Positions 42,167-56,310 of a stretch of 64,000 nucleotides of DNA are shown in pieces; the stretch's first letter is position 1; the number at the start of each line of letters is the position of its first letter. The stretch is from Eublepharis macularius (lineage: Eukaryota > Chordata > Lepidosauria > Squamata > Eublepharidae). The notes under the pieces were generated by a model that saw nothing but the letters and a program-made list of their open reading frames with translations, was not told the origin of the DNA and searched no databases. The stretch is from the NCBI RefSeq assembly GCF_028583425.1, contig NC_072807.1, positions 30,943,001 through 31,007,000 on the forward strand, read 5' to 3'. The position numbers were made by a program, and so were the translations under genes.

Positions 42167-45100
42167 GTAAGCTAAAGAGACCAGTTCCCCTGGAGAAAAT
42201 GGTTGCTTTGGAGGGACAACTGTATGGCATTATACCCCCTCTGAGGTCCCTGCCCTCCCCAGGTTCCACCCCCCCTCCCAAATCTCCAGGAATTTCCCGT
42301 CCTAGAGCTGGCAACTCTTATCTGGAGGAGGCGAAGAGCTCCTGCTGGGGTTTTGGCCCCAGGCACTTTCCAAGGAGATGGCTTGCCACGTGGGGATCAG
42401 GCCCCTGTTTGTGTTTCTTTCAGCCTTCTTTCTGAATATACCGTATTGCTTCTTCAGTATATCAACAAGGAGTGCCTTGTTATATTTATTTACTTTCTTT
42501 ATACCCCACTCTCGCCCCTGAGTAGGTACCTGTGTTTTCCCCTTTGGCCATCTTTATTCTCACGACAGTCCTGTAAAGTTTAGGCGGAGTGTGTGTGACT
42601 GGCCCTAGGACACCCCCAGGCTTGTGGCCAGAATTTTTTTTGGTGGAGGGGTGGCAAAGGAACACAGTGGGAGGGCAGCCCATCGTGTTTCTGTACATGC
42701 TTATTTTTCTAAATGCATGCATGAGTGCATAGACACTCTCATGCTTTTACTACCCACACCTGCCCTGCTACAGGCTTTTAACATCCCGGTCCTGATTGAA
42801 GTGGCATGACAAATGTTTGATGGGGCACTGCTCCCTTCTGCTTCACCATGGTTAACAGCCTATTTGGGAAGCTTCTATGGCATATTGGGGATTTGAACCT
42901 GGATCTCCAGATCCTATATTGAAGATACGCTATATTGGACAAAGTAACCTTTGACTCACAGAAGCACACCCTAGAAAATTTTGTTGATCTTTAAGGTGCT
43001 GGTGGATTAAAATCTTGTTCTGTCTGTGGTACAGGGGAAAAAAATAATTCCTCCATTTATGTTAAGCCTGTTGTTGACTCTCAGTTTGTGTATGCGCATG
43101 ACACTCTCTGCCTTCTTAAGTTTTGAAAGTTGAACTGTGTTCTCGACCTCTCTGCTTTTAGAGCCTTAGATAGATAACACCCTTTGGCCCTTCTTGTAGG
43201 GAACTAGACTCTGAACCATTTAAGATGAGGCTACACCAAAGGAACTAGGAAAGTTTTTCCTCTTCCTCTGTGCTGTTGGGCTCTTGACCGCATTGTTTTT
43301 CTCCTCTGAGCCTTGATGATTCAGTTCATAATATGCAGCAGTATTTATTATTCTGCCTTGCTCCTAGAGATCTGAGGTGAGGCTGGAATTCTGTTGTGCA
43401 TTTGGCCAGTTTAGCTCCTACGTCCTGCTCTTTATTGACCATTGACATCAAGCTGGACATACTTCTCTCTTCTTTTTCTGGCATTCTCACAGTGGCCTTC
43501 TGTGATGAGGTCACTGGGGGTCTAAATTTGCATCTTTCCCCATCCCAGTCCAGCACTAACCATTTTACTGCACAGCTGATGCTGATGCATGTTCGCAATG
43601 CATTTGGCATGCAGGGACACTGAAATGTGTGTATGGTATGTGAAAATATGCATTTGCCATACTGTTGTTTGATCGGCTGCTGCCTTAAGCAGAAATAAAC
43701 TTGGAAGTGGGTCTGACACAGAATCTACTTCCAAAGGCATGTTCAGAGTTGGACAGCTGGAAGAATAAAAACATTTCTTGGAAGCTGAACACAGTAAATG
43801 GATTTGACACTCTTTGGAACTTTCTTCAGTTATGAACTTTGCCCCAAACTTATCTGACTCTCATGCAGAAGGAACGCCCACATGGACTTCAGCACTACGT
43901 TATTTTAACAGTACAGTGTATACTCAGAAAGTAACAGCAAGTTTGTATTTCAGTAATGTCTCACTGAATCCTATAGGTAGCAGAGGATATTGTATGCTCT
44001 CTGCAGTACGCAGAAATTCTAGCTTGTCTTGGGTGTAATTGGTAAACTGAAACTTACGAGCACGAGAACCATGTGATAGAACAATCTCTGTGACCAGAGG
44101 ATATCTTAATTCCTGTGTAACCACTGTGAATGTACTCTGTCGCTCTGTACTTATTGTACACTACTGCTTCCTATTTGGCACTGCAGATCTTTATTATGAT
44201 CTTCCGATCTGTTGCTGTACTGATGCTTGCATGCACTTCAGAAACTGATCGAGCTGATCTTAAACTTTAAATTGGTAAGACGCACAGCCCGCTGAAGTGG
44301 AGCTGGGCATGGAATGGGAGCTGCAGTTTTATCTGGTATAGCAAACGATTAGAGGCCTTGGAGCCAAACGGTCTTGACCTGTTTTCAAACTTTATATACA
44401 CAAGCAATAATGAAAAATTAGTAACGGCTCAATGTTTAAGGAAATATAAGCCATATTGATTTGGGTGGAGTATAATTACATGCCATAAAGATTGCAGTGG
44501 AAGGTATGTTCATATTGATTTTTCACATGTTGAGTTCATAACTTACTGCAAACTTAAGCTATAAATCTTTTTCTTAGCATTCTGCAATACTTCCACAGTT
44601 TGTCCCACTTTAGTTTTTGGTCCTTGGTTTGGATCAGAGTCCGCTTTATGTTAGCCCATCTGGCCAAATGGTCTGCAGCTGGAATCTTCCTGCCCTTCTG
44701 GAGATCTTTGTGGCCTTTGATAAATAGTACAGAAGCTCGACACTAGACAGAGGGCTGGAACGTTTCACTTCCAGCGACCAACTTCATGTTGTGAGCCGAA
44801 ATGACTGTGTAAGAAATGATGGGATCGGGAAAATCTTGCTGTACTTGTGGTAGAACCTAAGTAGGCAGCCAGCAAGACTGTCTGGACATCAGAGTCACCG
44901 AGATGGAAACTACCTCTTTTGCTCAGTGAGGGTGTAGTGGTATCAGTCTTGCATCGGTGCCTCAGAGCTATGTTCTAGCATTTGATTATTAGCACTCTAT
45001 ATATAGCACTGCATTCCACTGATGGGGGACTGCTACTGCTGCAAGATCGAAGGATGCCCCTGAAGCAGCTGCTGCCGTTAGAATCTTAGGTGGTGCCTGT

Positions 45101-48100
45101 ATCCAGAAGCATGCTTCGTCTTCTTTGTTTAGTTTATAAGTACATGACAGGTTCTGATTCCCAGTTGTCTTTCCTGTATTTGTAGCCCCCTCCATCCCGG
45201 GTTGACTTCTGCATTGTTCTTTCCCAAGGCTTGCCCTTTAAAACAGGCTGGAAGATTCAGCTGGTGCAAAAACGTTGCACCCTGCCTCGCCAGCTGGTGC
45301 ATACAAAGTTTCCCCCTTCTCCACTCTGTCTTCACAACAACCCTGTGAGGTAAGCCAGGTTCAGAGACCCTGAAGCCCAGGATAACCCAGAAGCCATAGC
45401 TGAGTGGGAATTGAATGCTAGTCTCTAACTTGGTACGTTAACCATTACACATTACTGTTGCTGAGAGGAAGAAATCCATCAGGCAGCTATATTGGCTGCC
45501 TATTACCTGGAAGGCCCAGTTTCAGGTAACAGTGTTTCCCTCTAAAGCTGAACAGGGCCTGACCTCCACTTACTTCAGGAGAATCTTTCTCCCATGCAAG
45601 CCAAAGTGTATCTTGAGTTCAGCTGGAGAGGCTCCTGTTCAAAAAAAAGAAGAAACTGTAGCAGAGCCATTGCTAAAATGTGGAGCTATTAATTTGGACT
45701 GACAATCTTGAGAAACCCATTTGCAACCTTTTTGACAGAGGGCATAACGCTCTTTATTTATGAAAGCTTATCAAGATCCTTGTGAGCAAATCACTTTAGT
45801 TTGCTCCCCCTCATTTATCTGGGTATTTATTTATTTTATTTATGTCATTTATAGTCCGTCTTTCTCACTGAAACTCAAGGTGGATTACATAGCATGAGAT
45901 TAGTACAATCAATATCGGGAACATTTCCATACAGTATCAAGGACATTAAGTTGTTAACTCTTCTGTTAACTCTTGACATGTTTTGCTAGCTGTCTTGAGA
46001 AGTTTTAGGAGTAAGTAATAAAGGCAACTGAAATAGTTGAAGGGTTTTTTTTAATGCTAAGAAAAGATTATACATCTGTTGCTTGGTTCAGAAAATTGTT
46101 TGGAGCGAAGCACTGGTAGTCTTTCTGTCCAACTCTTGTTTACTTGTAGGGGCTTTATAAAGTTGGTGAGCATGAAGGCTTGCATGGAAGAGCCAGACAC
46201 ACTGACCACACATCAGGGGACTACCGTGTCTTGTTCTGCGGAAAACAGATCTCTATATCTATAACAAAAGCACAAATACGAAGTGCGTGTATTCCTAACT
46301 GGCCTAATGATCAGCACCCAAGAACTCAAGCTAGCCAAATTATTTTCCTGCGGCTCCTTGGTGCTTCTCTGGGTTCAACTCTTCCTGCCGCCACCTACTT
46401 GTTTAGTTTCTCAGCAGTGCTGCGTGGGCACAACTGTGAACCGCTTCCATGGCAACCACCTTCGGCTGGTGACTGATCTGCAAATAGGTGGTTAAACTAT
46501 GCAGATTTATTCAAAATATACAGAGACATTGTTTTGTGGGGTGGTGAATGCCAAGTCACCAGGGGTTTTGCTCGCTTCAGGTCGGGAAGTGGTCAGCGCC
46601 TCCACGCTTTCTGATGGCTTGTAGTGTGGTTTTCAGAAGAAAACTCCCAAGTTCGAGTCAGAATCAAATGGTCCAGCCCTGTAGTATTCTAGTCACTGAT
46701 ATCTAGTCATGTCCCGCTTCATGTTTTTGCAGTCTTCCATTGTATTGTTTGCTTGTAGGTGTGGTGGCTTCTGGGTATCTGGAATGGCTGTTTCATGTTG
46801 GGCAATGTGCAATGTTAAACTGTTATATCAGCGTGGTACAGTGCAAAGCAGAAGCCATATGGAACGTAAGTGAGGTCCTTATAATACAGTGTTTGTCTGT
46901 TTTTCATATGTACGTGCCAGTTAAACATACAATAGAACTCTCTGGGCTGTATGTGACTGTGGCACGCCACATCAGTAGACTCAGTAATCTGGTCTGCAAG
47001 CTGTTGGGCCACCCGTGGGCTGTCTTGTGAGTGCTGTTGCCGTAAAGGGTCATTAACGGTGCCCAGAATCTGCAGCTCCTTCCCCCAAGATGATTCAGCA
47101 TTAACTGAAAAGGACTTGCTGCCAATCCAGCCCTCCAATGTACAACAAACTGCTTTCACAAGTGTATTAATTGATCTTCTGATCAGTTTGACCTGCTAGG
47201 GAGCGGGGCTTTTTCTTTTTTAACCCCCAGTAGGGCATCACAGTCCTTCTCTTGTTGCGCATAATGAAGCCTGCACGCTCATTTCCTTCAAGCCAGCCAA
47301 CTTCCCCTTCCTTTGAGTTTCAGTTGGATTTCGCAGAGCCATTAGCTTGAACTGTAGATAATCTTATCGTCTAGCTCTGCTTTTGCTTTGTTCAGGGACA
47401 ATTCAAAGGGTTTTGAAACCGAGTGGCATTTGGGAGGCTTCGCTTGTAATTGCTGAAACTCTTTGGGCACATTGCTGAGGCTCTCACTGAAGATGCTGAA
47501 GATACATATTTATCTTATTAAAATGTGTGTAGAAGTGGCTTAAGGAAAACGTATCCAAAACAGGCCTGTGGGTTAGTAGAACAACATGAGTTAGTAGAAC
47601 CATTTAAAAAACGGAGGATATCATAAACTTCAGGCAGGCCTACTCAAAGTCTGATGCAAAAATTAAGTCCCATCTAAATCCATTCTAACTTACGATGTCT
47701 TGTAGGAATTCTTCAGGCCAGCAAGGTTAATGGTCCCAGACCAAAGCAATTTTTGCACCTCTGAGAGGATGAAGTGAGCAGGAATTGGGATATTTAACTT
47801 CTCTTGCCACCACCTGATTCTGTTTCTTTTCAGAGTCACTGTTAGGAAACTGTTAGGCATCGTCCTTGGAATCAGATCTACCAAAGTGTGTGTAGCCTTG
47901 GCTTGATGAGCAAAGACTGTCCCCCTGTTCTTTTACTTACCTGGAAGGTATATTGAGAATCACCTGTGAACTAACGTAGGGAGCCTGGAGCATTTGTATG
48001 GGTCACAAAGGTGCCTTTCCCATCAGGGCTAAGGTTGGTGCTTATTTGATGACTATTGGTACGTTCATATCTGATAACACCAACTGAGTAAAACTTTTTC

Positions 48101-50010
48101 CATTCCAGAGAACTGCATTTCAGTGCAGAAGGATTCAAGGAAGCTGAATAACCAGACTGTCGGCACACGTGTCCCCCCTCCCCCCCACAATGTAAGCTTG
48201 CTGCGTGATCGTGGGACGATCGCACACTCTCAGCCTAACCTACCTTGCAGGGTGGTTGTGAGGCTAAAATGGGAGAGCAGAGAAAGATGCAAGTTGGTTT
48301 GGGTTACCACTGGGGAGAAAGGCGGGGTGTAAATGAAATAAATTTCAGCGGTGCCTCTTGTTTTCTTCGATATGCTGCCTAGTTTCTTATTTTTTCTCTA
48401 TACATACTGGAAATTTTCTCTAATTATAATACACACAATTTATACATACCTAGATTTGTTTATTAATGGGACAGTTCCAAAGGCTTTCTAGATTTGTCTG
48501 TGACTACTTAACTGACCAAAGCAAAGAGCTGCCCGTGTTACCCATTGTGAAGTTGCCTCTCCTTCCTCATGGTTGTTGGCTCCTGAGCACACTTGGCTTG
48601 CATTGTGTTCTCACAGCCAGCTGAGTTCCATGAGTCTCACACATTCTAGGGTGATGCAGCCTTCAACATCAGCTAGCCAATTAAGCTTTCCTGAAGATTA
48701 TGGTATATACTACGTAAGATTTTTGTCGGGCTAAACAGCAACATGCTCTTGTAACTATACTTTGAGCCAGGTACGTCTAAATAATTAGGTGAGCTGTCAG
48801 TCAGTGCCCAAAGGGGTAGTAGATGGGGCAGGGGGTCTCGTTTCAGTTGCCTTCCACAAAATAAGACAATTCTAAAACAACATGATTGTATATTGTGATT
48901 TGACTTCAGAAAAACCACATTATAGACTTTCTCTGGTTTTACCGTGTAAAAATGAAGCAAAGCTGCTCTTGGGTTATTCCTGCTTTATTTATTCTCTTAA
49001 ATCTTTTAAATTTGTCTGCGCCTCCTACATAGATTTTTCCCAAATTGAGTGAGTGCCCGTTTCTCTACTATTCCTTCCAAATGAGACCAGAAGTTTGCCA
49101 TTTCTTTCACAAGGTTGAGAGAGATCCAGATGCAGGCTTGACAGTCAAGTGTTAACTGATTTGCATGCTGGACAAGACTGAATATATATTTAAGCCATTT
49201 TTCCCCCCTCAAACCTTTTGAGCTTCTAAACCATATGGAGATCGTTGTGTGCTGCAGATTGTGGTGAATTGATATTAAAGATTTTCTCGGTGGAGGGGAG
49301 TACCAGATTACAGCCTTATCCTCGTTTCTCCCACAGTCTTGTCTGTAGAGTGAGATCTCAGAATTTCCTTCCTTCCAGCTGTCGCTTGCAGAATTTGTGC
49401 ATCCATTTATTAAAGTCCTTCAGTATCCGTTAAGATCATTGCTCATAAGTGCAGCCGTTTCCATTCTCTTGTTACCATATACAAAGGCAAGGGATGGACC
49501 AAACATCCCACCCAGGATGCTGACGGAATCATTTCTCGAAAGGTTTCCAAATTGCCTTGCCACCTGTTACTCCTTTAGGGTTGAAATGTAATGTTCCCTT
49601 TAGAGAGGCAAAGATAAAACAACCTTCAATGTGTTATATAAGGGTGGTGTATTCTAAGAAAGTGCAGTTAAATGTTCTGCCCCAAGGAACAGGACATTTT
49701 CTTACGGTCTCCCAATGCATTTCTTATTTTGCAGCTCTTTGAGATGGGAACCAAATATTATCTTGTTGAAGCTGTGGGAAGTGGAGGAATTGATGCCATC
49801 GCTTGAGGTGGGATGGAGCAGCTGGGATTGGGAATGGTATCCTTCAGGTTCCTGGTCTCCCCAGAATGCAACAGCAAAGGGCTGCATTTGAACAATCAAT
49901 ATGCTGGAAAACTGACATTGCAGCCATCGGGTTCCTATTTTAGGGAGCTGCTTGTTCTTTTATAAATAGTATTTTGATCTTACAGTTGTCCGTTCTTTTT
50001 CTCTCTCTAG
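42167..50010. other. CSNK1G1 intron 1
   Basis: 7.8 kb with a 5'-truncated MITE-B (42176-42320) and SINE fragments near 42480-42630, 42890-42940, 45320-45460 and 48195-48350. A LINE-type tail lies near 45820-45940. The remainder is not recognised and no coding exon was seen. Confidence 0.5.
42176..42320 (+). repeat. Truncated MITE-B
   Basis: Begins inside the element (gagaccagttcccctggaga) and ends in gagctggcaactcttat; its left terminus is missing. It starts only ten bases after the first-exon donor of CSNK1G1. Confidence 0.65.
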
Positions 50011-50383
50011 GTTGCATAAGATTTTTCCCCCTTCTACCTCTTGGAGGATTCCGGAGCTGCCCGTCAAATGTTCTGTGGATACGATGCCAAAAGATCTCCA
50101 AATGATTTTATAGTTTGACCCAATGATTCTTCCGGATATTTATTTCTCTCTTCAAGAATAAAGTGCACAGTCCAGATCCTGGTCACTGGCAGATAACTTT
50201 ATTTTAAGATCATGGACCATTTTCCTAGGGAGAAAGATGAAAGGCAAAGAACAGGGAAAGGAAATCCGGGGAGAAGCTCCCGAGCATCAAGTTCCACGTC
50301 CAGTTCTGGCGTTCTTATGGTCGGTCCCAACTTCAGAGTGGGCAAGAAGATAGGCTGTGGCAATTTTGGAGAGCTCAGGTTAG
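50011..50383 (+). CDS. CSNK1G1: CSNK1G1 exon 2 (5' UTR 50011-50211, coding from 50212)
   Basis: Acceptor ctctctctag at 50010, donor gtaaga after 50383. The first 201 nt are leader; the coding part encodes the N-terminus, a serine-rich stretch ([12 protein letters not shown]), [14 protein letters not shown] and the glycine-rich loop. Confidence 0.94.
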
Positions 50384-53300
50384 GTAAGACAATGATTGTG
50401 TCACTGCGTAGGTCTACAAACTGTAGGTAACAGGTGCCAGATTAAGATGGGCATTCCCCCTTCTGTCTCAAACAGGAAGGAATGCCTCTTCTGAGCTGGG
50501 TTCTGCTGTGGTGCACCTACCGCCTGAAAACGAAAAAGGTCCTTTTAGTCAAAGTCTAGCTTTGTTCTGAACTTCACATCTTTATTCAGATGTAATCAGC
50601 TAATTGACCAAGGCTTGGATCTAGCAGCACTGTGCAAACAGAAACACAGATGGACTTGTGCACAAAATCTTGTGCAACGGCACCCAGAAATTGGTTGCAC
50701 AAGATCTTGTGCACGTAGAAATTCGAGTGGAAATACAATATGTCGGACTGTAGTATTTTTAGTTTGTTTTTGGTTGCACTAGAGCTCTACCACGAGTGGA
50801 AATTTTGCGGTGGATCCTCAAGACTCGTACAATATCTTTTTAACTGAATGATAGCTCTGCTCGCATTAAGTGTTCCTTTTTTAAAAATGAAGTGTTATGT
50901 CTGAAGGACTTCATACGAAGGGCTCAGAGCCCACATCTCATAATTCTTGGCCATTTCAGAACTGCTAGTTCTGTGCCTGGTCAGCTGTACAGCGTTGCTT
51001 TCTTTCCACATTACAAAATTCCTTTGAGGGTCAACATTGTCTGGTGGGTTTGCCTGGAATGTAGAAGCCGAGTTCAAGTCCTACCTTTTCTGTGACTGCA
51101 TGATGCAGCTTTGGGCAAGTTGGTATGAGTGACTGTGCAATCCTAAAAAGATTTACTCCAGCCGGAGTAACTCCCTTAGGATTGCGCTGTCTGTCATATC
51201 AACTTGCCCAAAGCTGCGGTCGCAAAAAAGGTAGGACTTGAAATCAGTAGGTTTAGACTGGAGTAACTCTGCATAGGATTGCACTGATAGCCTTTGTTTT
51301 CCAGCCTATGAAACTGGAATAACAGTGGCCTAACCCACAGGGTTATTGTGATGAAAAATACAGTGTGGTGAGGCATTTGCCAAATAGTGCTGCATATACG
51401 ATTGTGCTTGCAACTAAATCTAGACGTCCAAATAGGTACATTCTTTGCATTCTCTGTATGTGTGTGATTTTTAAATAACTTTTATGAAGAATAATCTAAG
51501 CCTCGATCAAAAACACACCTGATCTTAAACATGAGATTCCACTAGCAAGAAGCTTATATTAGAAGCAAGATTTTAGTCTGATTCTGTGTGACTCTTTTCC
51601 TGTGACTTCTGTTTGAGTTAGATTTCATTGGCTACACATTCAGCGATGCCAAAACCTAACTTGGCAGAGCTGCATCTCAGTTTCCCCGATCTGAGGTTCC
51701 AAATGGGCCTGGGAGGGGAGGACAAAAGTCTGTGAATGTCGAAGGTCATGCTGCGTACTGAGATGACAGCAGAACCACAAAATTGAGGCAGTCCGGAAGG
51801 AGACTTTCTAGATGGACAAAGTTTGCAAATCAGAGTTCCAAACCAATTAAGACAGCAGCGGAAAAACTCTTTTCAAGTAACCACCTGTTAACTCCCCTCC
51901 AGTAGAGTAGAATGAAGAAGGTCTGTACAAGACTGAACTCGTTCTATTTCAATATTACTGAATCTTTGTCTTCAGGACACAGAAGTTAAAAGTTTTACTT
52001 GGGCAATGGGTGTTCTTTCAAGTGATATGTGCAGGAATCACAGCTTTACAGAAGTCGGGATCTCATCCCAGAATTGTTTGATTTCCTTGTAATCTTTGGC
52101 TCAGGCCCTACAGCTTCATAGAATGTCTTTAAGATTCTTCCACAAATATAGCACTCCTCACTGTTATTAAATAAAATCAAAGTTTGTTCAGAGATTAACC
52201 TTGTATGTGTTGCAATTGCTATTAAAATCAGTGGTTGGAATGCTGTCGATTATTTACGTAGTGCTCTGTCCTTAGCACAGAGGAGCCTCTTTAATTCTCA
52301 CCCCATTTCCTTGATATAACCATTTTATCTTGTCTCTGAGTTGCTAGAGGAGCTCTCTTTGATTTCTAGCTGACTTTTAAAATGTCTCTTGTTTTCTGTT
52401 TTAATTATATATAACTCCCACCTCTACCACCACTGACAAAGCGACTGATATAAAATAACAAGCCACATTAAAAACATACCAGCATTTCTAAAATATGCTG
52501 TGCATAGGCTTTTTTTGGATGAACTTACCATTCCTTATCTAATTATGTTACATATTAAATTGCAATTGAAATTTATACCTTGCATAATCCCCACAGCCTT
52601 GCTTAGTGATTTGATGGTGGTACTGTGTACACCTAGATTAATTTGCAGCACCTTTTTCTGTTTGAAGTATGTAGATGCACTTGATTGAAGCTGGACAATT
52701 AACATGTTTTTTTAAGCTAATATTTCAATGGCCTGCCGTGTGAGATAGGTAAAAAATAATCACATCCGCATAGATGTTATATAGATCTCAATTACTGGAA
52801 AACTGATATGGGGAACTAGCCTTTATTACGCTTTATGTAGTTTTGGATAACATTTGAGAGAAATAATGTACATTTCTGCAAAGCAGATTCTCCGAATAAG
52901 AGAAATCTGTTTATAAAAAAGTGTTTCTGAACTCTCAAAAATTGATATCTACAGCCCTCTTATGTTAGTACAATATCAACTATTCCTTATTCATTCCTTT
53001 CCACATTTATATTCTGAAACTATGATTAAAAAAGCCTTGGGGTTTGTGGAGTATTTTACCCTCTGTACTAGTGGTTCCCAATTTAAGCAATCCCATTTTG
53101 ATTTTTTTTAAAATTGGAAGGACTCTCATCAGCGCACATTATACATTGGCCAGTCCTTTTTCAAACTGTGTACGATGCACTGTATACACCCTGGGGTGGC
53201 GCCTAATTTACATTGCAGCTTCTTGCAATTTTAAAACATTATGAATGTTTGAAGGAGCAAATACCCAAATAAAATGTATATTTGCTATGTGCCTCAGCAG

Positions 53301-56246
53301 TGGAAAACTCCCAATAATTTTGTAATGAATGAAGGAGAACATGCACCGTTTTTGTGTTCCCATTAAAATGGATCATATTGTCTCCATGCAGTCTTTTAAA
53401 TAATTTTTGCTAATAGATTAACATGGTTTATAAACCCAGAAATGCTTCCTTCTGTCCACCACAATTTAGACACTTTTGGTTTTTTTTTCTTTTTCAGGCA
53501 AAAATCTGTACACAAATGAATACGTAGCAATCAAACTGGTGAGTAAGCCTGCATTTAAAAAAAAAATCTCTGTGGTTTTGCACGTTAACAAAAATAGGCT
53601 AACCCTAAAAATATAGACGCTCTCCTCTTCTAAAGACAGTTCTGGAAAGCTGTGTCATTAACGGGCCAGAGACTTCTTAATGGGGCTTGTCCTGAACAGC
53701 TGCTTCTCTGCCTCTGCAGTTTATAGACTGGATGTATTCCCAAGTTAAATCCTCGGGCAGACGCTTCGCATGAAGTTGCAGCCTTTTTGCTGGCCAAGTG
53801 ACAGAAGCTGGGAGGTTTCCCCCTCCATCTCAAAACTTGAGGTTGTCATCTCTCATGCATGGAGGCTTGACCTTTTTGCACTGGGGATGAAAATCTGACG
53901 AGGTAGTTGTGTGGATGGCAGCGGGATTTCTAGGAAGGGAGGAGGGCCAAGAAACCTCTCTTTGCTAGCAGTTTGAGCTCTTGGGCTGAGCATCTTTCTG
54001 TGCCTCTGATGCAGGTATTCCACCTGTGTGTGGCAAAGGGCAAGAGCCATGGCTTCCAGTGTAGAGCGAGAAGCACCAGATTAGACTCAGAAGCGATTAT
54101 TGTACTGGTTAAGCCCCACCTCCACCCCATCTGTTTAAATTTTGTGTGTATTTTGTAAGCCACTTTGGGTCCCCACTGGGGAGAAAAGTGCAGTACAGAT
54201 ACTTAAAATAGTACTGTGGATTATGGCTCCATTGTTTTGAATCAGCTTCCATTTAACTTACTTGCGTCACCGATCCGCAATTCCCGCTTCTGCGCTGTCT
54301 TCTTTTTTCCCTTTCGTTCAGAATTCAGCAAACGCTCAGACGCTTGGTTTTGAAAAGGCATTCAAGCCACTCCGTCTGTTTCTTGTGTTCAAAGTTTGTG
54401 AAATGGTACATCAGCCCTAGAGCTCAGGTTATTGGATCTGACTGTTTCTTCTGTTTTTTTCCCCCCCAGGAGCCATTAAAATCCCGTGCCCCACAGCTGC
54501 ATTTAGAGTATAGATTTTATAAACACATTGGCTGTACAGGTAAGCAAGGCTTCTTGTAGGAACAGTCTCACTTTTCGGCTGACACAAACATGTAATTGAG
54601 AAACGCATCCCTAGTGTGCGAAACTACTCGGCTGGCCTAATATTGGGAACAGCCCGGGGAGGGAGGGGGAAGGTGTCGTTAAGAGGAAAAGGATGATTGA
54701 TTTGCTTCTGGCTGGTGTGACAGGTGGCATAGAGGGAATCTTTCCCTGTGGAACTGTGGGACTCTGACCTAAGAAGTAGTGCATTTAGTGCATTCACAGA
54801 CAGCTTGCGTCATTACGAGCCACAGGAATCTAAAGATCTTGGCGTTTTTCTTTCTGCTAGAAAACCAAACAAAAAAGGGGGGGAGTCTCCGTGTATAAGG
54901 ACAAACAAACCAAGAGGAGAAATACTCCAAGGAGACCAGAAACAATATAGTATGAACTTGACTATATAATTATTATCAAAGTGCTCAAGTGCAATATAAT
55001 TAAAGTGCAATCATCAATATTACGCATACAATTTAAATTTTGGTCACATTCCATCAGGGTAATAGTTAATCACAGTCCAATGCAAGAAAAGTCCATATGA
55101 AGGGTAAGTGCTGCAAACCACCCTCCCAGTGAGCATAAAAATGTCTTGCGCCAGCCCAGTAGTCTTATGCCAGCCCTGATAAGTTCTGCAGAAATTATGT
55201 TTGTTACATGCAAACCAGGCTTTCCTAACCAGCTAGTGTGAGCCCATGTCTCCCCCTGTGTCTCCTTTGCTTGAGATTCTGTGGCAGATGGACTGTCAGT
55301 TGGACAGAGTTCAAATACTTTTTAAGACCCATGGCTAGCAGAAGAATAGCGAAGAATCCAGTCTTAAAGTAGCAAAGTATTTGGGCTGCTTAAAACGAGG
55401 CGCCATCAAGGAACAGCGTGGGAAAGTAGCCGGTGGACGAAGGCTTTCCAAGAACTGCCAGATGTTCATCTGAGCCCTTTTAACCATGTGGGAAGGGAAC
55501 ATTCAGTCTGGCGAGGCCTTTTTAAGAGGGAACAAAAAGAGTCCTTTCCTTGTGGCTGAAAATGAACTTTTTGGAGTTGCTGGTTGAGACCAAGGCATCG
55601 ACTTGGGCTGGTGTTAGGTGAAGACCTGAGAATAGTCCCCAGTACGAGCGATCTGCGTCTGCGTTCTTTGCTGTTCTGTCAGCTGCCCCTAGATCAGACG
55701 CTGAACTTCTGTGGAGTGGTTGCTTGTTATCCAGAGCCGTTGCGAGGTTCTTCTTAAAAAGTTTCACAAGGGAGAATCAGTACACAGGCTGTAGGCAGAG
55801 GTGAGGATCCCAAAGAGTGACCCAGCTAGTTCTATATGCTCCAGAGGGGTTGCAGACTTGCCTTTCCGGAATGGCAGCTTGTCATTGCCACATTGTAAGC
55901 TGCTGTTGAAAGGCGAAGGCTGTTTTGAAGGCAACTTGTCCAAAGGAAAGATCAAGGGTAAAATATCCCCCGAGGTGTGCAAAAAGTGAACAGATCTTTG
56001 GAATCCCCTTCTGTGGCTCGTTGGATCCTAGCCACGAAGCGTTGCAGGCTGTTAACAGTCGACAAATTATTTTTGATTACTTTGATTATTTGTGTTAATA
56101 GAAATTGTTGTGTTAGTATTAGGGAATTTCGGGGTAGCCCCCTTATATCCAATCAAAACTCGTTGATCTGGATTGCTCAAAGCTTGCGAGGAAATCCTTC
56201 TGCACCCTATGTTTTGCATTTCTGTTCCTGAATTTTTTATTGTAAT

Positions 56247-56310
<64 letters not shown>

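Noticed and set aside
41499-42314. Long minus-strand open frames (up to 271 codons) and several plus-strand frames over the CSNK1G1 CpG island
   Set aside because: Arg/Pro/Gly-rich translations in every frame and on both strands are the signature of GC-rich DNA lacking stops; no domain was recognisable.
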